Assembly: GCF_029784155.1 (NCBI RefSeq)
Contig: NC_073692.1
Span: 15,357,752-15,421,751, forward strand
Length of the DNA: 64,000 bases
Direction of reading: 5' to 3'
DNA from: Uranotaenia lowii
Taxonomy: Eukaryota; Arthropoda; Insecta; Diptera; Culicidae
A program made the position numbers and the translations under genes. The first letter of the stretch is position 1, and every line of letters starts with the position of its first letter. Shown here piece after piece: positions 10,640 through 23,654 of the stretch. Below the pieces are notes generated by a model. The model was not told the origin of the DNA. It searched no databases and saw only the letters and a program-made list of their open reading frames with translations.

Positions 10640-11651
10640 TCGTATTTTATTTACAGTCCATACGCAAATACCTGCACCTTGGCCTTAACCCCGACCAGAA
10701 GATTCTGCACAACCTGTGAATCAACCGTTATTTGCATGGAAACCCATCTTTTCTTGAGTTCCTCTACTGTCATCACTACCTTAGATCGTTTAAGAAGCTG
10801 CTGCTTCATAATCGCCAAGGACTCCTCGATGAGGCGGAGCTTCGTAGTGTTGGGAGGGTTGAACATTTTCGGCACGAAATTGACCTTATTGTCCGCATAC
10901 CACTTCAGCACTTCCTTGGAGTGGTGGCTTTAGGCCAAATCCGGCCAGAAGATTGTTGGTATTTGTGGACCTTCAGGAGAGGAAACAGCCGCTTTTGGAG
11001 GCACTCTTTCATGTACACCTGTTCGTTCATCGTGTCCCGGGTCACGAAAGGTGCACACCGCTCTCCGCACGTACAGATTACTTGCCAAACCAGGAGTTTA
11101 TTCGCAAATTTGGACATCTTCTGAGTGCGGACATGCTCCGGAACGCTGAACTTATCCTTGACCGTGAAAAACAGGTTGCCGGGGATCTGTTTGAAATCGG
11201 CCTTCACATATGTTTCGTCCTCCATGATGCAGCATTCAACTTTCGTCAGTATGTTGAGGTACAACTTCCTGGTACGGGTTTTGGTGAGCTTTTTCTACTT
11301 CTCGTCGGACCTTTTGTACCTTGAACGTTCGAAGTACAGCCTTAGTTTGGCCTTCTGGAATAAACTTCGGCTTAGGTGCAGCTTTTTAGCCACATCCCGA
11401 ACGGAGGCGTTCGGGTTTCGGATGAAGGATCCAACTACGCGGTTGTGATTTTTGGTGTTGTACGGAATACTTTTTCATCCACTTCTGGGCTTCCGATAGG
11501 TGGCCAATCGTTCATCGAAATACTAAATCACTCGCGACTCCGTGGAATTCGCGATTCCCAACGTTTTAGCGATGGAACGATGCGAGAGATTCTTGTTCTC
11601 GTGATGAATGCGCAAGATTATATCACGCACGAGCTGTTTTTTTGACTCCAC
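10640..11651 (-). pseudogene. Mariner (DD37E-type) transposase relic 3
   Basis: The original start codon appears mutated to GTG at 11651 (VESKKQLVRDII). A helix-turn-helix follows (HRSIAKTLGIANSTESRVI), then the catalytic block MEDETYVKADFKQIPG (about 11225-11180), LLVWQVICTCGERC (about 11090), FWPDLA (about 10950, different frame, followed by a stop), and NPPNTTKLRLIEESLAIMKQ (about 10860-10800). The acidic residue of the third block (IEE) is retained. There are at least two frameshifts and several stops. The C-terminus ends at 10651. It belongs to the same family as relics 1 and 2, but clear divergence between the three means independent insertions. Confidence 0.85.
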
Positions 11652-11659
11652 TTCCGCGA

Positions 11660-14600
11660 GTTTTGATCACAGGACTTTAAAACTTGCAGGATTTAAACAA
11701 TGCACTATGAACTAAATCCACCCAAATTTTCATTAAATTCTACCCAACGGTTAAAAAGCTACAGCAATTTCATAGTGTGGCAATTTCATCGTGGACACCC
11801 TTATCCTTAACTCCGATTGGAAGGATTGAGAAACAGAAAACCCCGAACGGTCGTCGAGAAGTAAGTCATATCGAGAGAGCAGTACGCACACACCACTACA
11901 CATATCATAAAACCAACAGCAGCCTTTAGTTTGGTGCTGTTGCCCTAGCCTAGTGTTGGTCGTCGATGGTGCTGCTGTTGCTGTTCTGGTTGTCGTCTTT
12001 CCACTCTAAACTAAAGTCCCTCGCTCGGGGGCTCCTCTCTCTCTCGGTTCAGGGTTCACAGTGTGCCGTATTGGCTGCGATACGATAGCAAACAAAACAG
12101 CAAATAGCAGCAGCAACAGCAACGACGTCGTCGGCGACGACGACGACGACTACGATATTGCGATTGTTATCGCAGTTGCAGTCGGACGGAACTCCTCCGT
12201 TTCCTCCGTCTTCCGACCTTCCAACCACGCCGTGGTACCGGGAGATGTGGGTTCTTGTTGTTGGTTGCTGGTTGAAGCGCGCGTGAAAACAGAACTCGGA
12301 ATACATCCCACCGCCAGCCACCCCGTATGATATGGATGGTTGATGGTTGATGGAGAAGAAGAGTGAGAAGGGTGGTGCGAGATGGCACATACAAAAAATC
12401 CTTATCAGAACGCTTACACACGCTATGCGCTGCGGATCGGTTCTCTAGGATCAGCACCGACCAGCTCAACGTGGCTGGCAATGTGGGACCAGGAAGATGA
12501 TTGTGGAGTGGAAAGCGGGGGTGTCGATGGTGTGGTGGGTTATTAATGGAAAAGCTGGTCCGAAGCGCGCGATCCCAAAAGCCAGCGACGGGGACGAACG
12601 ACGGGACTTGAGTTAAAATACAATTAAAGTCATAAAAATAATAGATTGCACAGAGTGGAGTTTGGGGTGGACGGATAAAACTTCGTTCCAAATTTTGATA
12701 CACTGGTTTTTCGTTGCTTATCGGAAGCATAAATCGTAAGCGAACGAATTGTTGGGAGGGATCACAATCGGAGGAGAAAAAAAAACAAGAAACGGTAAAA
12801 CATCAATAATGCGATCAAACTACTATTAAACAAATGGGGGTCCTTTTAATTTTTTTTTATATACGATTGTAGCGACAGTAAAAAAAGGGGGTAAAACGCT
12901 TATGATATGCAAAATTAAACTATAACAATAATATAGTGCAGTCAGGTATTAAAAACCACGGCTGACGAATATCAAAAATAAATAAATATACCTAAAATGG
13001 CAAAACAATAACCTACCCATTATGGTTGTTTCGACGCTCATCTCAACGGTCATAACGATTGTTGTTGCTGTGATTGTTTTTATATTTGGTTTTGGGCAGC
13101 AGTTCCAATTTGTTTTGTGGGGGGTGAAAATAAATTCAGCAGCCTCTCAGAACGACAATTGTTTCGATCATTCTGAAAAACGCGCTACGCTCGCGCTTAT
13201 CCGCAAGAACAACCCCCTTTGCGCACCACACACTAACCACTAACAATAACAGAAACACCGAAAAAAACGACACAAATCAAAACAACAAATATGGCGCAGC
13301 CTACTACTGCTAGGCTTCTGACCAAGGCGGACACCCGCAACTTCTGCACTGACTTATGGATGGGACTTCTGTTTCGGGGGGGTTGTGTGTTTCGGTATTT
13401 ATTTTCGCCTACTGCGTGTTTCACTGTTATTTTGCAGTCGGCCGAATTGATAACAACAGCACTAACGAATGTGACAAACCCCTGGAATCTCGGAACTTTC
13501 GGGTGGTTTGGGCGGTCGGTGAAATTGGCTCTCGTTATTTTGACGTTTATGTTTTTATGATGGCGCGCGCGTTCTCAGCCCCAAAACATGTCCCGTTTTT
13601 TTTTTCGCTGCCGGTGAAGGTGCCGAATTTGTCTCTTTTATTTGCTGATAGGACTACCCAACGCAAGTCTCGACGCGGACCAGGACCACTCACGGTACCA
13701 CCGTTTTCCGTCGTGCGTTTTCGCGTTTATGAGTCATTTATGACGAGATATGGCAAAAAATCACATAAAATGTGTATTTTTATTTATCGAAAACTCGCGT
13801 GCAAAGGCGCTCGTATTCGGTCTGGTTTCGGCGTTTTGGACGCGCTTGGACTGCGCTTTTGACACCAGTTTGTTTTATTCGTTATTTTTTTAAAACTTCA
13901 AGCCGTTTTTTAAACCTTGTGGAAAAAGATTGTGTACACTCGGCGTGATGTGTAGTTAAAAACTCATCGCCACAAACGGACTTCGCGCCGAGACATGAGA
14001 CGACGACGGAGATCCAAACAGTTAGATTGTGATGGAAATGCTGATTTTGTTTTTGCGCTCGCTCTGCTCTTCACCATTCACTGCCAAACGACGAAAACGT
14101 CGTCGGTTCGGTTAGGTCCGCAACTTTTCGGCGTCTATCAGACTGTTTTATCGCTTTCTGCTGGGGTAACAACTTTGTTCGCAATTTTCTCGCTTTTATC
14201 GCCAGAAAAATATTCAACTTTAATATTTATTACAAACATGAATAAAATTACCCAGCATGGTTGCACACACTAAACGACGAGAACAAAGGAGGCGGCGACG
14301 ATGGTAGTGACCCCGAAAACAAAAAAAAAAACCGACGAGCACTACAAATGTTGAATAAACTTTCGTTTGACAGGTCGTTGTTGCACGTGCAAGCTCAAAG
14401 CCGAAGACACTGGACATAAATTGCAACACTTTTTTTCGCACTGTGCACTGCTGCTGCTGCTGCGATTTCATGTGCATTGACAAACACCAGCACCGTACCA
14501 ATACGTCGTCACGCTCACCAACACACAGATGCTATCTAGAAGAAGCCCAAACAGGAGAGAGGGAATGAGAGAGAGTGTGTGTGACGAACCTTCAGTTCAA

Positions 14601-16665
14601 AACAGAACCGAGGAAAAACACCTTCAAGGGGAAAATTGCACTGTTGCGATAAAAGTTTGACATTTCCGTTGGATTGTTATCGTTTCGGGCTGATCGTTTT
14701 AGATCGATTGCGGCCCGTCAATCAACGCGCTTATCGCACGCTCAGCCAAACCGTACACAACCCACACCAGGGGGAGGTTGATGATGATGGTCACTATCGG
14801 CACGGCCTACTTTAGCCAATTCTCGTTAGGTTTATTGAGCGCTTTCGTTCTAGGTCCACTAGATCGACCCACTAATCAACACAGCACCCGATAAACAATA
14901 ACAAGCGCGTTCGTTTCAAACTTTACCAATGAATCACGTTCATGGATACACAACATAGTACATCACTTTTTCAAACCGAAAGCGCGCACACCGCGCCGGG
15001 GAATACCTTGTTTATGTGTGCTGCACACACCGAGAGCGACTAAAAACTAAACCTACGCGAGGGTTTTCACTTTTTTACAAGCCCTGCTTTTGCTTCGAAA
15101 CTTCGAACCAACCAACAACCACACGGAACACAAACGCCATGCTGCCGGAATCGCTCTCGCGTAGCCACCATTCTCAGTCTCTTGCGATTTCTCTCGCCTA
15201 GAGAGAGTCAAGAAATCGAAGCAGAAGAGAACAAATCCAGACAACACACCAAACAGGCAGAACAGAAGGTTCGAAGAAGGCAACAAGAGAAACCAGCAAC
15301 AAACAACCTAACTAGCAGAACAATCCTCGACGCAACTGCTGCTGCTGATGCTTCTTTTGGGAACGCAAATCACAGCAGAAGACCGAGTCAAAGGAGAGAC
15401 ACTAATGACTACGACTACGATGTCGCCAGTTCTGTTGCTTGCTTACAGTTGATGATGATTCAAGTAGGTACCTAGAAGGACCGCGCGCCACCCTCAACTC
15501 TAGGCAAGCGAAACCTAGAGTGTGTGTGCGAGCAGAAGAGGTAAAAGCTGAATTCCGTGCCACAGAGCTTATCGCGAATGGATCGCGCGAGATAACCATT
15601 TCAGAACACTTTAAAAAGCTTGCTTGCAGCAAAGGCAAGAGCAACTATTCGGTTTGTTCAGTTTCCTTCGCTCCGGGCTGTGGCAGAGGGACGCAGTTTT
15701 GCCTTAATCTGCTTTGATTCAAGAGACTGAGTACGTCGGGGACATTCTAATCTTTAGCTCTGGAGAACTGACTGACTATGGGAGACCCGGTCTGAAAATT
15801 TAGAAATTGCCTGTCGCCTTGGTGGTCCATGGCACGTGACTTTCCGGGATATTCGCGACACCCTCTTTAGAGTTGAACTTAGAATAGTTGCGACGGAAAA
15901 GAGAAGGGAGACACCGGTCAAAAGTTAATCGCTGTTACTGCGGATGGATGAGCTACACACATGTGATTTCGCGTTCGTCAGACTCCGACCGAGGAGGGTG
16001 ACGCACCGGGAAAGTGTGAAATCCCTTTTCGATGACACAGTTTTTTTTTAAACTACTACCAAATTCCCACTGTTGAAGGCAAATCATGAGAACTGTGCGA
16101 CAGGAACGTGACTTTTGCAGCCTAAAGTGCGGACTAAAAGAGGGTGCAAAAACGCGAGGGTCGAATCAGCTGCTAATCAGATTTCTATTAGGCTTTTCGT
16201 TAACTATACGCCAATCCCAGTTCTCTCAACTGGATGTAGTTACTTGGGTATCAAAGATTCTCACACAGATTTCCCGTCACGTCTCGGTTTACAAATCACC
16301 AACGATCATTGAGTTATCGCGTATATCTGAACCTTCGAGCTGTGTGTGGTGCGCGAAATTTTCAGGCTGAATCTGAGCAGCAGCAACTCGGTGCTAAGAT
16401 CGCAAGAGAAGTTCATAAAGATAGCGCGGGTTCCGAGAGAGGTTGATCCCAATCTCGCGTGCGATTGTGTTTTGATTTGCGGCCCAAAAATCGCCCCGAA
16501 GTCTACTAACGACACGTTACGAATGTTGATTGTCGATTTGAGCATAGAAAAATGCTTAAAATTGGGTAGCATACGAGAAAAGTCGATTTGATGAGAGCAT
16601 AAAAGTGGGAGAGCAAGGTTTTGCTTATCACTTTCTTATAAGAGAAATATATGTGAAAACCCTTC
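11660..16665. other. Five kilobases of unique DNA, no gene recognised
   Basis: Base composition is balanced, with GAGA-like, CAG-rich and CGACGA-rich patches (11880-12200, 14440-14470, 15150-15400). Overlapping frames up to 187 codons exist on both strands (minus 12730-12167; plus 13356-13862). None shows a domain, and competing frames cover the same bases. Strong donor-like sites such as GAA|GTAAGTC (11861) suggest it could hold untranslated exons, promoter or intron of a host gene. This cannot be shown from sequence alone. Confidence 0.4.
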
Positions 16666-16669
16666 ATTG

Positions 16670-18112
16670 GGTCTAAATCTGAAATCTACATCTGAATTCT
16701 AAAATCTGAATCTGAAATCTGAATCTGAAATCCGAATCTGACATCTGAATCTGAAATCTGAATCTGAAATCTGAAATCTGAATCTGAAATCTGAATCTGA
16801 AATCTGAATCTGAAATCTGAATCTGAAATCTGAATCTGAAATCTGAATCTGAAATCTGAATCTGAAATCTGAATCTGAAATCTGAATCTGAAATCTGAAT
16901 CTGATATCTGAATCTGAAATCTGAATCTGAAATCTGAATCTGAAATCTGAATCTGAAATCTGAATCTGAAATCTGAATCTGAAATCTGAATCTGAAATCT
17001 GAAATCTGAATCTGAAATCTGAATCTGAAATCTGAATCTGAAATCTGAATCTGAAATCTGAATCTGAAATCTGAATCTGAAATCTGAATCTGAAATCTGA
17101 ATCTGAAATCTGAAATCTGAAATCTGAAATCTGAAATCTGAATCTGAAATCTGAATCTGAAATCTGAATCTGAAATCTGAATCTGAATCTGAATCTGAAT
17201 CTGAAATTTGAGATCTGAATCTGAATCTGAAATCTGAGATCTGAATCCGAAATCTGAATCTGAAATCTGAATTTAGAATTTTGAAATGTGAATCTGAAAT
17301 CTGAATCGGAAATCTGAATCTGAAATCTGAATCCGAAATCTAAATCTGAAATCTGAATCCGAAATCTGAATCTGAATCTCAAATTTTTTACTGAAATCTG
17401 AATCTGAAATCTAAATCTGAAATCTGAGTGAAATCTGAATCTAAATCTGAAATCTGAATCTGAAATCTGAATCTGAAATCTGAATCTGAAATCTGAATCT
17501 GAAATCTGAATCTGAAATCTGAAATCTGAACCTGAATCTGAATCTTAAATTTGAGATCTGAATCTGAAATCTGAGATCTGAATCCGAAATCTGAATCTGA
17601 AATCTGAATTCAGAATTCTGAAATGTGAATCTGAAATCTGAATCGGAAATCTGAATCTGAAATCTGAATCCGAAATCTTAATCTGAAATCTGAATCTGAA
17701 ATCTGAATCCGAAATCGAAATCTGAATCTGAAATCTGAATCTGGATCTCAAATTTTTTACTGAAGTCTGAATAAGAAATCTAAATCTGAAATCTGAATCT
17801 GAAATCTAAATCTGAAATCTGAATCTCAAATTTTTAACTGAAATCTGAATCTGAAATCTCTATCTTAAATCTAAATCTGAAATCTGAATCTGAAATCTGA
17901 ATTTGAAATCTGAATCTTGAATCTGAAATCTGAATCTGAAATCAGAATCTGAAATTTTAATCTGAATCTAAAATCTGAAATTTGAATCTGAAATCTCAAT
18001 CTTAAATCCGAATCTGATATCTGAATCTGAAATATGATTCTTAAATCTGAAATCTGAATCTGAAATCTGAAATCTGAAATCTGGATCTGAAATCGGAATC
18101 TGAAATCTTATT
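16670..18112. repeat. 13-bp satellite, unit ATCTGAATCTGAA
   Basis: This is a near-perfect array from about 16690 to 17190, then increasingly degenerate to 18110. Because 13 is not a multiple of three, all frames of one strand stay open, giving artefactual proteins of FRFQIQISDSD type. A higher-order duplication is visible: a variant block starting AAATTTGAGATCTG at 17204 recurs at 17547, a period of 343 bp, with the same internal variants (GAATTTAGAATT or GAATTCAGAATT, then CTCAAATTTTTTACTG). Confidence 0.95.
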
Positions 18113-18975
18113 ATTATTTATCTACTTCTCTATTCTTTTTCTCAATTTACTCTGTACCCGTTTCACTTACTCTCTTCTTTTTTTGCTGATCTTTTATCTC
18201 TTCCTTATTATTTTCACCTATGACTTTGCTTTATTTTTTAGTGTTTGTTCTTTTTTTTTCACTTCGTTATTCCGATTTACAAACTCTCTTGTCTTTGTTT
18301 TCTTCGTAAATTTTTTTCCGCTTCAGTTATTTTCCAATTAATATTTTCTCTTTTTTCTTTATTTTTTTTCTTATTTCTTCTTCTTTTTTCTCTTTCTTTG
18401 CCTATTTCTTCCGGCCATATTTCCATTCAGTTGCACTTTCATTCTTCTTCACTTCTAGTTTTCACTTGTCTGTTCACTTTCTTGCCGTTTTTCTAACTCA
18501 CATGTCTTTTTTCTTTTTTCCTTTTCTACTAATTTTTCATAGATCATTTGTTTCTATATTCTTTTTTTCTGTTCGCTCTTAACTCGATTCAAATACTCTC
18601 TTGTTTTTTTTTTGCTGCTCTTTTCTCTTTGAGTTATCCTTTAAGTCTCTGTTTTTCTATGATTTTTAACGCGTTTCTTATGTATTTTTTAATTTTTTCT
18701 CTCTAATCCTTATTCTGAATTAATCTCTTATCGTTTCACAATATTTGGTTTTCGCATATCTTTTTTCATCTTCTTTTTTACTTTTCTTTTCTTTTATTTC
18801 GTCTACTCTGCTACTGCTCTGTCTACTGCTTCTTCTCCCGTTTCTGTTAATCTGTTGTCTTTTGTTTTTTTTCAATGTTTTACAACCCTCAATTCTCTCT
18901 TTCTTTTTCCTCTTTTATTATGTTTTTTTTTCACATCGTTATTTTTAGATCTTCTCATCTCGATGATCATTCAAA
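18113..18975. repeat. Polypyrimidine-rich low-complexity tract
   Basis: The plus strand is strongly biased to T and C (TTTTTTCTTTTTTCTC style) for about 860 bp directly after the 13-bp satellite. No exact unit was seen. Confidence 0.8.
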
Positions 18976-19039
18976 TTGCATTTTGCAATCAATCCTTATT
19001 GAGCTCCATATAAAATTTTTGATTCAAATACTTTATTAT

Positions 19040-19320
19040 TATTTTTCGAGTCTTTCATCGTATCTTACTAGTGAATCTTTCATCGAATTGTCCATGCGCA
19101 ATCTATTTGGATTCGAGTCTTTCATCGGATTACACTTGCAAAATATATTTGAATTCGAGCCTTTCATCGAACCATGCTAGTGATTTCCATTTTTGAAGTC
19201 TTCCGTCGAAAAAGAAATCTTTCATCGGAGAATCGGTTGAGTAGTTGAGTCTTCCATCGACAATACAGTTTTCCGAGTATTTAGTCGAAAAATAGGCTTC
19301 TGAGTCTATCGTCAGAAATC
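19040..19320. repeat. Short repeat, (GAG)TCTTTCATCG core
   Basis: TCTTTCATCG or close variants (TCTTCCATCG, CCTTTCATCG, TCTATCGTC) recur about nine times at 25-55 bp spacing. No coding potential was seen. Confidence 0.6.
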
Positions 19321-19639
19321 GAAAGTTAACCACTTTTTTCATCTCGAACCCAGAAACACTACAAGTAACGACACTACCTCCACTGGATATTTCAAAATGG
19401 AAACACTTCACAAATACCTTTAGTTAGCACTATAACCGATATTTTGATTCATTTCACAATTTTCACCTTTATTTTTCATAAACCTACTCTCTACGCCATT
19501 GTCGTGCTGGGAATCGAGCTCCCGAGTTATTATCTTATTTCACTCACAATTCTTCCGACGCACAACCTTTCTCGGAAAATTCGTTAAATGAATGACCTTT
19601 TTTTTTTTCAAATTACACGCTTATCTCCTTTCACAAACT

Positions 19640-20243
19640 AGTCAGATAAAATTGGATCTTGAGCTTATACTCGATTTCAGGACTTAATCATTTTAGGCTC
19701 TTCCACTTGTCTTGTCATGAGCTTATAATCGTATTCAGGATTTTGTCACTGTGGATTCTTTGACTGGCCATGAGCTTTAACCTAAGTTCAGGATGTCGTC
19801 ATTTTGGTTTCTTTAACTGGCCATGCGCTTCAACACGGGTTCAAGAATGTTTAACTATTGATTTTCAACTGGCCATGAGCCAATAAGTGAGCTCAGGATT
19901 TTGTAGTTTTGGGTTCTCCATCTGGCCATACTCAGGTTTGTCATTATGGTTTCTTCAACTGGCCATGGGCTTGTAGGATGTTGCTTATTTAGTTTCTTCA
20001 GCTGGCCATGTTAATCGGGTTCGGGATTTTGTCATTATGGTTTTCAAGTTTTGGTACGACCTCATACTCGGGCTCAGGATTATTTCACTATTTTTTAATG
20101 GCCTTCACCTTAAACCCGGATTCATTCAGAGTTTTGTCATTTTAGTTTCTCAACTGGCCAGAAACTCGGGATACTCGGGTTCAGGAATTTGTCACTTTGT
20201 TTTATTTGAACGGCCATCACTATGGATTTTTAACAGGCCTAAA
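19640..20243. repeat. Minisatellite, about 65-bp unit with CTGGCCATGAGC
   Basis: The unit is roughly CAACTGGCCATGAGCTTATA, then TCGGGTTCAGGATTTTGTCA, then TTTTGGTTTCTT. About nine or ten diverged copies are visible. The last copy is cut by the TIR element at 20244, and a further copy resumes at 21481. Confidence 0.8.
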
Positions 20244-21480
20244 CTGCCGTTGGAAGCATAATTGTCACATGTTACAAAAAGGCAAAGCGAGAAAAACGCG
20301 ATCAAAGTTTCACAAAAACACTTTGCTGTTATCGCACAGTTTCGCAATTTTTTTTACTTCAATGCCGTAGATCTCTAAAGTATACTCCCATCATATGAGC
20401 CTCGATCAAATTTTTCGAAAATGAACTGTTTTTTCAATGAAAATCCTTGTGTGACATTTATGCCGCGAAATTCTATGAATAGTCGAAAAATGGACGCATA
20501 TTTGTCACACTACGAGCATTTTCTCAGTAGTTGTTTGGTTTGGGATTTCGTGTGTGGCTCTTGTGTTTTATTCGTGAATGGAAGCTTAAATTGAAAAAAT
20601 CAGGTCTGAATCGAATTATTTGAAAGCGTACATTATTTGGTGACAAACATGAAGTGTTTAACGGATTCGACCAATAAAACGGCCCGTGGAGCAATTTGCG
20701 GCAGCTCACTCACTTTACAGGAAACAACATTTCTTCAACTAACTGTCAGCTGCGCGCTGAAAATGTCGCAACCGCGAGAGAAGTGATACCAGAAAAGGGC
20801 AATCAATCCGTTTGAAATAAATACGGTCCTGGGACAAGTTCCGGATGAAGTAACTCTGGCGGAATAGTTCGTAAACATTAAAAAACAGACCTCCGGTATT
20901 TTGTGAGGTGCGCCAAAATCAAAAACTCAAAACAAAACCAAAAAAGAAATGGTCTGCTGAAACCACCGACAATCACATATGGCCATCCTGGACAATTGTG
21001 AATTACAGTTCCACGGCACCGGAAGAGTAATAATTTGACTAATGTTGTGAAGCGGGTTACGTTTGCATGCATTCTTCCAAGCGCCAGCAACGAACCCGAA
21101 GCAGTTTGCAGAGTTTTTCTTGCACATGCTGGGATGTCGCGAAAACAGTGACTTTTCCCCCTCTTTATACCTCTGTGATCCCCTCCAGATTATCGAGGAC
21201 ACGTATGCCAAGTTTGGTGAAAATCTATTTAGACGTTCCGAAGTTATAATACGTTCATTTATTGAGTGTGACAAATATGCGTCCAATCATTTCAGTGTGA
21301 CAGTTATGCGTCCATTTGTCCCAGTGTGACAAATTGACTTTGAATTTTTCTTGAAATTTCTAGAACAAACTTTATGTTTCGACAAAGAATTTCAATAATA
21401 CGTATCAAATTATGATGATTGGCATCAAAAAGTCAAAAACGTCGAAATGTCACATGTGACAATTATGCGTCCAACGGCAG
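20244..21480. mobile_element. 1,237-bp non-autonomous TIR transposon, 4-bp TSD
   Basis: The ends are inverted repeats of 29 bp with one mismatch (20244-20272 starting CTGCCGTTGGA; 21452-21480 ending TCCAACGGCAG). They are flanked by a perfect 4-bp duplication TAAA (20240-20243 and 21481-21484). The host minisatellite continues on both sides. The terminal motif, of the form GGACGCATAATTGTCACA, recurs inside near 20490 and twice in inverted orientation near 21276 and 21296, as subterminal repeats. No transposase domain is recognisable in any frame, so it must be mobilised in trans. The 4-bp target duplication resembles the 'm4bp' MITE class described from mosquitoes; the superfamily is undetermined. 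Confidence 0.88.
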
Positions 21481-21545
21481 TAAAGCTTATGCTCGGATTC
21501 AGAAGTTTGTTACTTAAGTTTCTTTATCTGATCAATTAGGCCATT
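21481..21545. repeat. Remaining minisatellite unit after the TIR element
   Basis: TAAAGCTTATGCTCGGATTC, then AGAAGTTTGTTACTTAAGTTTCTT, aligns with the unit of the array at 19640-20243. It shows that the array once continued here. Confidence 0.65.
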
Positions 21546-23650
21546 TCCGTTGCTTCTGCCTAGTTTGAAAATCACTCTGCTTTTTCAATAATGTACTGTT
21601 TCTTAAAAGTATATTCTTCATAATGATTTTATGCCGTATTTAATCTTGTTCCTGAAAAAAAAATCTTGTAATTACTCAAATATACCGATGAGAGATGTTA
21701 ATACTAAACAGTGCATGTGATTGATTAACCACTTAATATTTGTATTATGATTCTTAGATTGCAGTACAACAAACTCGCTTCAGCCATATTGGTTGCTTAA
21801 ACTTTTTTCGATACTCCAGATTTCTGATTTTTTAACATACAATGTATAAAAAATAGTAAAAATTCTGGAGAATTGTTCTGAGACCATATTCAAAACCAAC
21901 CCTACGAAACGAAGACATTTACATAAATAACCAGCTAAATTGCTCGCTAAATAACAGCTTTGAGTAAGGAGGCTGATTACTCGCCGACAGATGCGAAGCG
22001 CTCACAACAACTTTGGGGCTTGCAACCGGGAAAATGAAAAAAAAGGGGGGAACGACGCGGACGACGACGACGACGCGACGGTTAAAACCGAATCTCCACT
22101 CAACAATCAGCAAACGACGAAACGGCAGTGTGCGATGGTTTTGATCCGAAAGGTCCGATAAGAAATCACATTAGACCGGGGCGGTGTGGGGTCGGTAACT
22201 CATTGCTAGAAGGGGGGTTGTCCAGCAGCTTATATGTAAACTACAACACAACACAACAATATATCATAGCTTAATCAACTTTAATGACACCCCAAACAAT
22301 AGGGGGAGATGTGTAGGTTATGTGGTGGGATTTATCGGGTGGAAATCGGTCCAACAAAAGAGATTCGGTCGATCGATTGGGATCGAACCAAATTCTCACC
22401 ACAGAAAATTGTTTCAAAAGTGACAGTTGGGTTCTGGGTGTACTAGCTGTGTCTAGCAGCACCAAGAGTCGTTATATTAGCCATAGGCTTACTCATGATT
22501 GCTTGTTGTATTATTTTATTACAGATTGTGGATGGATTGGATTGGCTTGGATGGATGGATTTGCCTTTTATCGGCAGGGATCTTTAGAGTTTGGCTGCGG
22601 TCGTCGGTCAGTCGCGTGTTTTAACGTTTGCTGAGAGAGTATAATGAGAGCGCGGGAGCAAGCTAATCAACATTGTCGTCATCGGATCGGATCTCCCACA
22701 ATAATGAGGGATATGTTGATGAGAGGATTCGACAATGCGATGAGCGACTGAGAGCGAATGGCGACCGTAAAACAAAACCGAGAAGGAGAGATCGCCGGAA
22801 AGCAAGTGGAACGACGAGAAGCTGAAATACACAAAAACCGAAGGACGGTATCTATCGGGGAGATCTGGTGATGGTGGAAAAGAAGCGGAAGGAGAACAGG
22901 AGGTAAGCCGACGACGAGAAGGCTGAAAATGATCTCCAAGTGTTGATAAGATTTTATTTATTGATAAAATTTTTATACCCGGGTACAACAGCACAGTGCC
23001 TGAGTGAGTGAGGCACAGCACACAGCAAATTCAGAGTGTAGATACAGCAGAGAGGAGGCAAAACGACGAACCATTGAAAGGCTGGCTGGCTGACTGGCTT
23101 GTTCTGTTCAGTCAGAGTCAGGGTATATGTACACACAGGCGTATGTAGTGTAGAGGCACTGATGTTTGCCATTGATAAGCCCAGCCGGTCTCCGTCGGGG
23201 AGATTCACGCTGGTATTGGTAAAATAACAACAACAAGAGCACATGCATCACTCGGCCACCAGGCCAACTCAGTCGGGACAGGCCTGCTGAAGGCAAGAAT
23301 GAAACCATTGTGGGGAATCAGAGATGCCAGATATCATCGACGGATACCCGGGATACCAGGACCGGCCTAACTAAGACTAAGATCCAAGGCTCAACTGAAA
23401 TGTTTTCAAGGAAATTAAATCTCAACCACCGGGTTTGTTGACAACGAGGTTGAGTTACTGTCTGTTTCAAAAAAGTTTTTTTTTTAAAGAAACATTTTTT
23501 AAACAAAGCATTCAAATCGTTTTTTTATTATGTTGGATATCGATACATTTTTATTTTTGAAATGTAAATAATCAGCTGGTTTTGTTCCGTTTTTCATATT
23601 TATGTCATTAGTTACTCTGATTTGTGTTGTGAGCCTACTTGGTTGAATAA
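21546..23650. other. Unique DNA, no gene recognised
   Basis: This is mixed AT-rich and balanced sequence with a CGACGACGACGA patch near 22060-22080. Frames up to 137 codons (minus 23021-22608) overlap others and carry no domain. Nothing here supports a gene call. Confidence 0.4.
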
Positions 23651-23654
23651 TTCT

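Noticed and set aside
12167..12730. 187-codon minus-strand frame
   Set aside because: It overlaps open frames on the plus strand, and its Pro/His/Arg-rich composition reflects simple CAC/CGT repeats.
13356..13862. 168-codon plus-strand frame in unique DNA
   Set aside because: It has no domain, shows irregular composition with Phe/Val runs from T-rich DNA, and lacks convincing splice or start context. It could still be a chance frame near a real exon.
16699..17751. Minus-strand frames of 227 and 68 codons rich in FRFQIQISDSD
   Set aside because: They are direct translation of the 13-bp satellite.
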